Source of the DNA: Pseudomonas sp. MM223
GTDB taxonomy: Bacteria; Pseudomonadota; Gammaproteobacteria; Pseudomonadales; Pseudomonadaceae
DNA length: 64,000 nucleotides
Direction: 5' to 3'
NCBI GenBank assembly: GCA_947090765.1
Contig: OX352322.1
Span: 887,501 to 951,500, forward strand
Shown here: positions 61,990 through 64,000 of the stretch, piece after piece
How positions within the stretch are numbered: the first letter of the stretch is position 1
How the letters are laid out: each line of letters starts with the position of its first letter
Translations under genes and position numbers: made by a program
The notes under the pieces: generated by a model
Database searches by the model: none
What the model was told of the DNA's origin: nothing
Seen by the model: the letters and a program-made list of their open reading frames with translations, nothing else

Positions 61990-62108
61990 TTGTAGGAGCG
62001 GCCTTGCGCCGCGATAGGGCCGCAGGGCGGCCCCGGCAATTTTGTGGGGTGCGAAGCGCCTGGGGGCGCTTCGCACCCCTTTCGCGGCACAAGGCCGCTC
62101 CTACAGGA
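61990..62108. repeat. Inverted REP-like pair
   Basis: TTGTAGGAGCGGCCTTGCGC on the left and GCGGCACAAGGCCGCTCCTA on the right, with an extra perfect hairpin GGGGTGCGAAGCGCC / GGCGCTTCGCACCCC inside. Confidence 0.85.
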
Positions 62109-62112
62109 ATTG

Positions 62113-62131
62113 CAAAACGTCTGGACGTTTT
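62113..62131 (+). terminator. Terminator-like hairpin after module D
   Basis: AAAACGTC pairs with GACGTTTT around a 2-3 nt turn and runs into further Ts; would end + strand transcription from the receptor gene. Confidence 0.6.
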
Positions 62132-62147
62132 TTCAGGCAAAAGAAAA

Positions 62148-62171
62148 AGGGCTTACCTTGCGGTAAGCCCT
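62148..62171 (-). terminator. Terminator of tRNA-Met
   Basis: 10-bp stem AGGGCTTACC / GGTAAGCCCT with loop TTGC, 11 bases past the tRNA 3' end; on the minus strand it ends in CCTTTTTCTTTT. Confidence 0.88.
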
Positions 62172-62181
62172 TCGTCTTGTT

Positions 62182-62258
62182 TGGTGGCTACACAGGGACT
62201 TGAACCCCGGACCCCAGCATTATGAATGCTATGCTCTAACCAACTGAGCTATGTAGCC
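62182..62258 (-). tRNA. tRNA-Met (CAT)
   Basis: On the minus strand the 77-nt gene begins GGCTACATAGCTCAGTTGG and ends GTGTAGCCACCA with an encoded CCA. The anticodon loop TTCATAA sits on the stem AGCAT / ATGCT, the T-loop is GTTCAAGTCC, and the acceptor arms GGCTACA / TGTAGCC pair. The D-arm and lack of the initiator C1-A72 mismatch indicate an elongator methionine tRNA; a tRNA-Ile with modified CAT is a less likely reading. Confidence 0.95.
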
Positions 62259-62352
62259 GATGGCGCGCATTATTCTCTTGAACGGACCCTCTGTCAACAC
62301 TCATTTCAAAAAAATTTGCACGCTTTCAAAAACTTAGCCGCCAGCCGTGGTT

Positions 62353-63285
62353 TCAGTGCACCACAAGCCAGTGCCCTAGCACGCCCTGAAGCTGCAGATG
62401 CTGGGCCGCCGCCAGCGATTGCAGGCTTTCACCAGGGCGGTCGAGGTTGAAATCGCCGCTCACGCGCCGATGGGCCATTTGTTCATCCATCATCCACAAA
62501 CGCTGCCCTTGGTAGCCGGCCAGGCGCTCCAGCACTTGCCCCAGTGGCATGTCGGTGGCGTTCAGGCGGCCATTGCGCCAACTGTCGGCGGTTTTCAGAT
62601 CAGCCTTCTGCACCGGGTCGATGCGTGTGTCGTCGAAGGTGACCCGCTCACCCGCCGAGACCATGCGCTGTTCACCCCCCTGGGTGACCATGGCCTTGCC
62701 GCTGATCACGACAAGTTCATCATGACTTGCATGGCGGGCTACCTGCAGGCGGGTGCCGAACACCTGGATGCGCGCGTTGCCCACGTCCACTTCCATGGCC
62801 CGCCCGTCGAGTACGACTTCGAGGTACACCTGGCCCTGCACCAGATGCAACTGGCGGGTGCGGCCGCGCAGGTCGACGTTCATTGCGCTGGCGCTGTCCA
62901 GGTTCAGGGTTGTGCCATCCGCCAGGCGCGTGCTGCGCCTCTCGCCAACGTCGGTGTGCAGTTCGCTGGCCAGGCGCTGCATCAGCGGCCAGTACAGGTA
63001 GGCAATGGCGCCCAAGCCGAGCAGAAACACCAGCGCCAACCATTTGCCCAGGTGGCTGCGGCGTACCGTTACGTGCCGTGGCCGAGGGCGGGCGGGTGGT
63101 GGTTGCAGCTGTTGCCAGAATGTTTCCAGCTCGGCGTAGGCGTGGGCGTTCTCTGGCACCTGGCACCAGGCTGCAAATGCCTGGCGCTGGGTTTCGTCAC
63201 AACCGGGCTGGCGCAACAGCGAAAACCACTCCAGCGCTTCCTGCTGTGGGTCGGGCTGTAGTTGCTTGGCGGGCATCGGGCTCAT
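62353..63285 (-). CDS. Orphan FecR-like protein
   Basis: The 310-residue protein has the FecR N-terminal domain (EALEWFSLLRQPGCDETQRQ, FAAWCQVPENAHAYAELETF), a membrane segment at about 82-100 (WLALVFLLGLGAIAYLYW), and the periplasmic domain (TDVGERRSTRLADGTTLNLD, IQVFGTRLQV, DMPLGQVLERLAGYQGQRLW). No sigma gene precedes it and no receptor gene follows; downstream lies the tRNA-Met and module D converges on it. A Fur-like box is found upstream. It may be the remnant of a lost module or act on a sigma factor encoded elsewhere. Confidence 0.85.
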   Translation of the reverse strand: MSPMPAKQLQPDPQQEALEWFSLLRQPGCDETQRQAFAAWCQVPENAHAYAELETFWQQLQPPPARPRPRHVTVRRSHLGKWLALVFLLGLGAIAYLYWPLMQRLASELHTDVGERRSTRLADGTTLNLDSASAMNVDLRGRTRQLHLVQGQVYLEVVLDGRAMEVDVGNARIQVFGTRLQVARHASHDELVVISGKAMVTQGGEQRMVSAGERVTFDDTRIDPVQKADLKTADSWRNGRLNATDMPLGQVLERLAGYQGQRLWMMDEQMAHRRVSGDFNLDRPGESLQSLAAAQHLQLQGVLGHWLVVH

Positions 63286-63351
63286 GGGGTCGGTCTGCTC
63301 ACGATAGGGGCCGTTTCGCCCAACGATGACAGGGGTATGGGCTAAGGATGC

Positions 63352-63376
63352 TAATTATATTGAGAACCATTTTCAA
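63352..63376. promoter_or_regulatory. Fur-like box between orphan fecR and the MFS gene
   Basis: TATATTGAGAACCATTTTCA, preceded by CTAATTA, resembles Fur sites of fecI promoters. It lies 67 bases before the fecR start and 92 before the MFS start, so it could serve either. Confidence 0.45.
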
Positions 63377-63467
63377 GTACGTCGCGACGGAGGGATAAAA
63401 AAGGTAGCTATGTATCTATTTGTTTCCTGATAATCGGATCCCAAACTGCGGACGGAGATTCAGGCAC

Positions 63468-64000
63468 ATGGCCACCAGTAGCGCCTCCACGGCGTCCACC
63501 AGCGCAGCGGCGAGCCAAGCGACGCCGCTGGTAATGCGCATTATCGGTTTCTGCGCCCTGGCGCACCTGATCAACGACCTGATCCAGTCGGTGCTGCCGG
63601 CGATCTACCCGATGCTCAAGGCCAATTACGACCTCAGCTTCGCCCAGATCGGCCTGATCACCCTGACGTTCCAGATCACCGCTTCGCTGTTGCAACCCTG
63701 GGTCGGCTTTTTTACTGACCGCCGGCCAACGCCGAACCTGTTACCGCTGGGCACCTTGTGCACGCTGGTGGGCATCGTGATGCTGGCCTTCGTCGGCAGC
63801 TTCCCGATGATTCTGCTGGCCTCGGCGCTGGTGGGCATCGGCTCGTCGACGTTCCACCCGGAAACCTCGCGGATTGCGCGCCTGGCCTCTGGCGGGCGCT
63901 TCGGCCTGGCCCAATCGACCTTCCAGGTGGGCGGCAACACCGGTTCTGCACTGGGCCCGCTGCTGGCGGCGGCCATCGTCATACCGTTCGGCCAGACCCA
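63468..64000 (+). CDS. MFS exporter, fosmidomycin-resistance (Fsr) type, partial
   Basis: ATG at 63468 follows GGAGATTCAGGCAC and the frame is open to the right edge (177 codons). After a Ser/Thr/Ala-rich start, the product reads GFCALAHLINDLIQSVLPAI, YDLSFAQIGLITLTFQITAS, LLQPWVGFFTDRRPTPNLLP and GIGSSTFHPETSRIARLASG, the characteristic N-terminal half of Fsr-like transporters. These export drugs or metabolites by proton antiport. About five membrane segments are in view; the rest lies beyond the window. Confidence 0.88.
   Translation, partial: MATSSASTASTSAAASQATPLVMRIIGFCALAHLINDLIQSVLPAIYPMLKANYDLSFAQIGLITLTFQITASLLQPWVGFFTDRRPTPNLLPLGTLCTLVGIVMLAFVGSFPMILLASALVGIGSSTFHPETSRIARLASGGRFGLAQSTFQVGGNTGSALGPLLAAAIVIPFGQT

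Overview
The window looks like the chromosome of a Pseudomonas of the P. putida group. The evidence is the conserved gene neighbourhoods (ispB / rplU-rpmA-obg-proB, mksFEB, ettA-gdhA), the high GC, many paired REP-like repeats ending in the CTCCTACAG type arm, and several Fur-box / FecI / FecR / TonB-receptor modules. No database search was possible; assignments rest on reading the sequence and on remembered families.

1-10.2 kb is accessory DNA. It opens with the C-terminus of a P4-type integrase and then holds a lipoprotein, an HNH endonuclease gene cut by an in-frame stop, a 171-residue orphan, a HEPN/AbiU2-like protein, a 67-residue orphan behind a possible pseudoknot, and a two-gene unit made of a three-helix membrane protein and a 38-residue polyproline peptide. 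Next come a small membrane protein, a short beta-rich protein of the family often mislabelled N-acetylglutamate synthase, and a tandem duplication of an elaborate mRNA leader followed by two tiny overlapping genes (copy 2 is decayed). The region ends with a 1250-bp IS3-family element that landed inside a REP repeat with a 3-bp target duplication.

10.6-24 kb is an iron-uptake block. Three cell-surface signalling modules (sigma factor, FecR-like regulator, TonB-dependent receptor with an N-terminal signalling domain) surround an MDH/LDH-type dehydrogenase. A fourth module lies at 57.9-62.0 kb and an orphan fecR at 62.4-63.3 kb beside a tRNA-Met and an MFS exporter gene. Receptors can bind ferric siderophore and signal through FecR to the sigma factor; Fur-like boxes precede most of these units.

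24-57.9 kb is mostly core genome: a BASS/ACR3-like transporter, glyA, a GGDEF-EAL protein with PAS domains, ettA, gdhA, a GreA/GreB-like factor, an Lnb-domain protein with a DUF3015 partner, a Lon-like protease (AsrA-like), yqhA, fklB, a Fur-box gene like PA4570, yjdM, ispB, rplU-rpmA-obg, proB-creA, the condensin genes mksF-mksE-mksB, the probable psi subunit gene holD with rimI, an M15-type peptidase, and a LysR/LysE pair.

Four conserved genes (fecI of module A, glyA, ispB, mksE) carry 1- or 2-base frameshifts. All four sit in or next to a GGCTGA/GAGCTG-like context, which makes consensus-sequence error a serious alternative to real mutation. The most interesting unexplained item is the duplicated leader RNA at 7459-7691 and 8227-8465: its stems are preserved by compensatory changes between copies.
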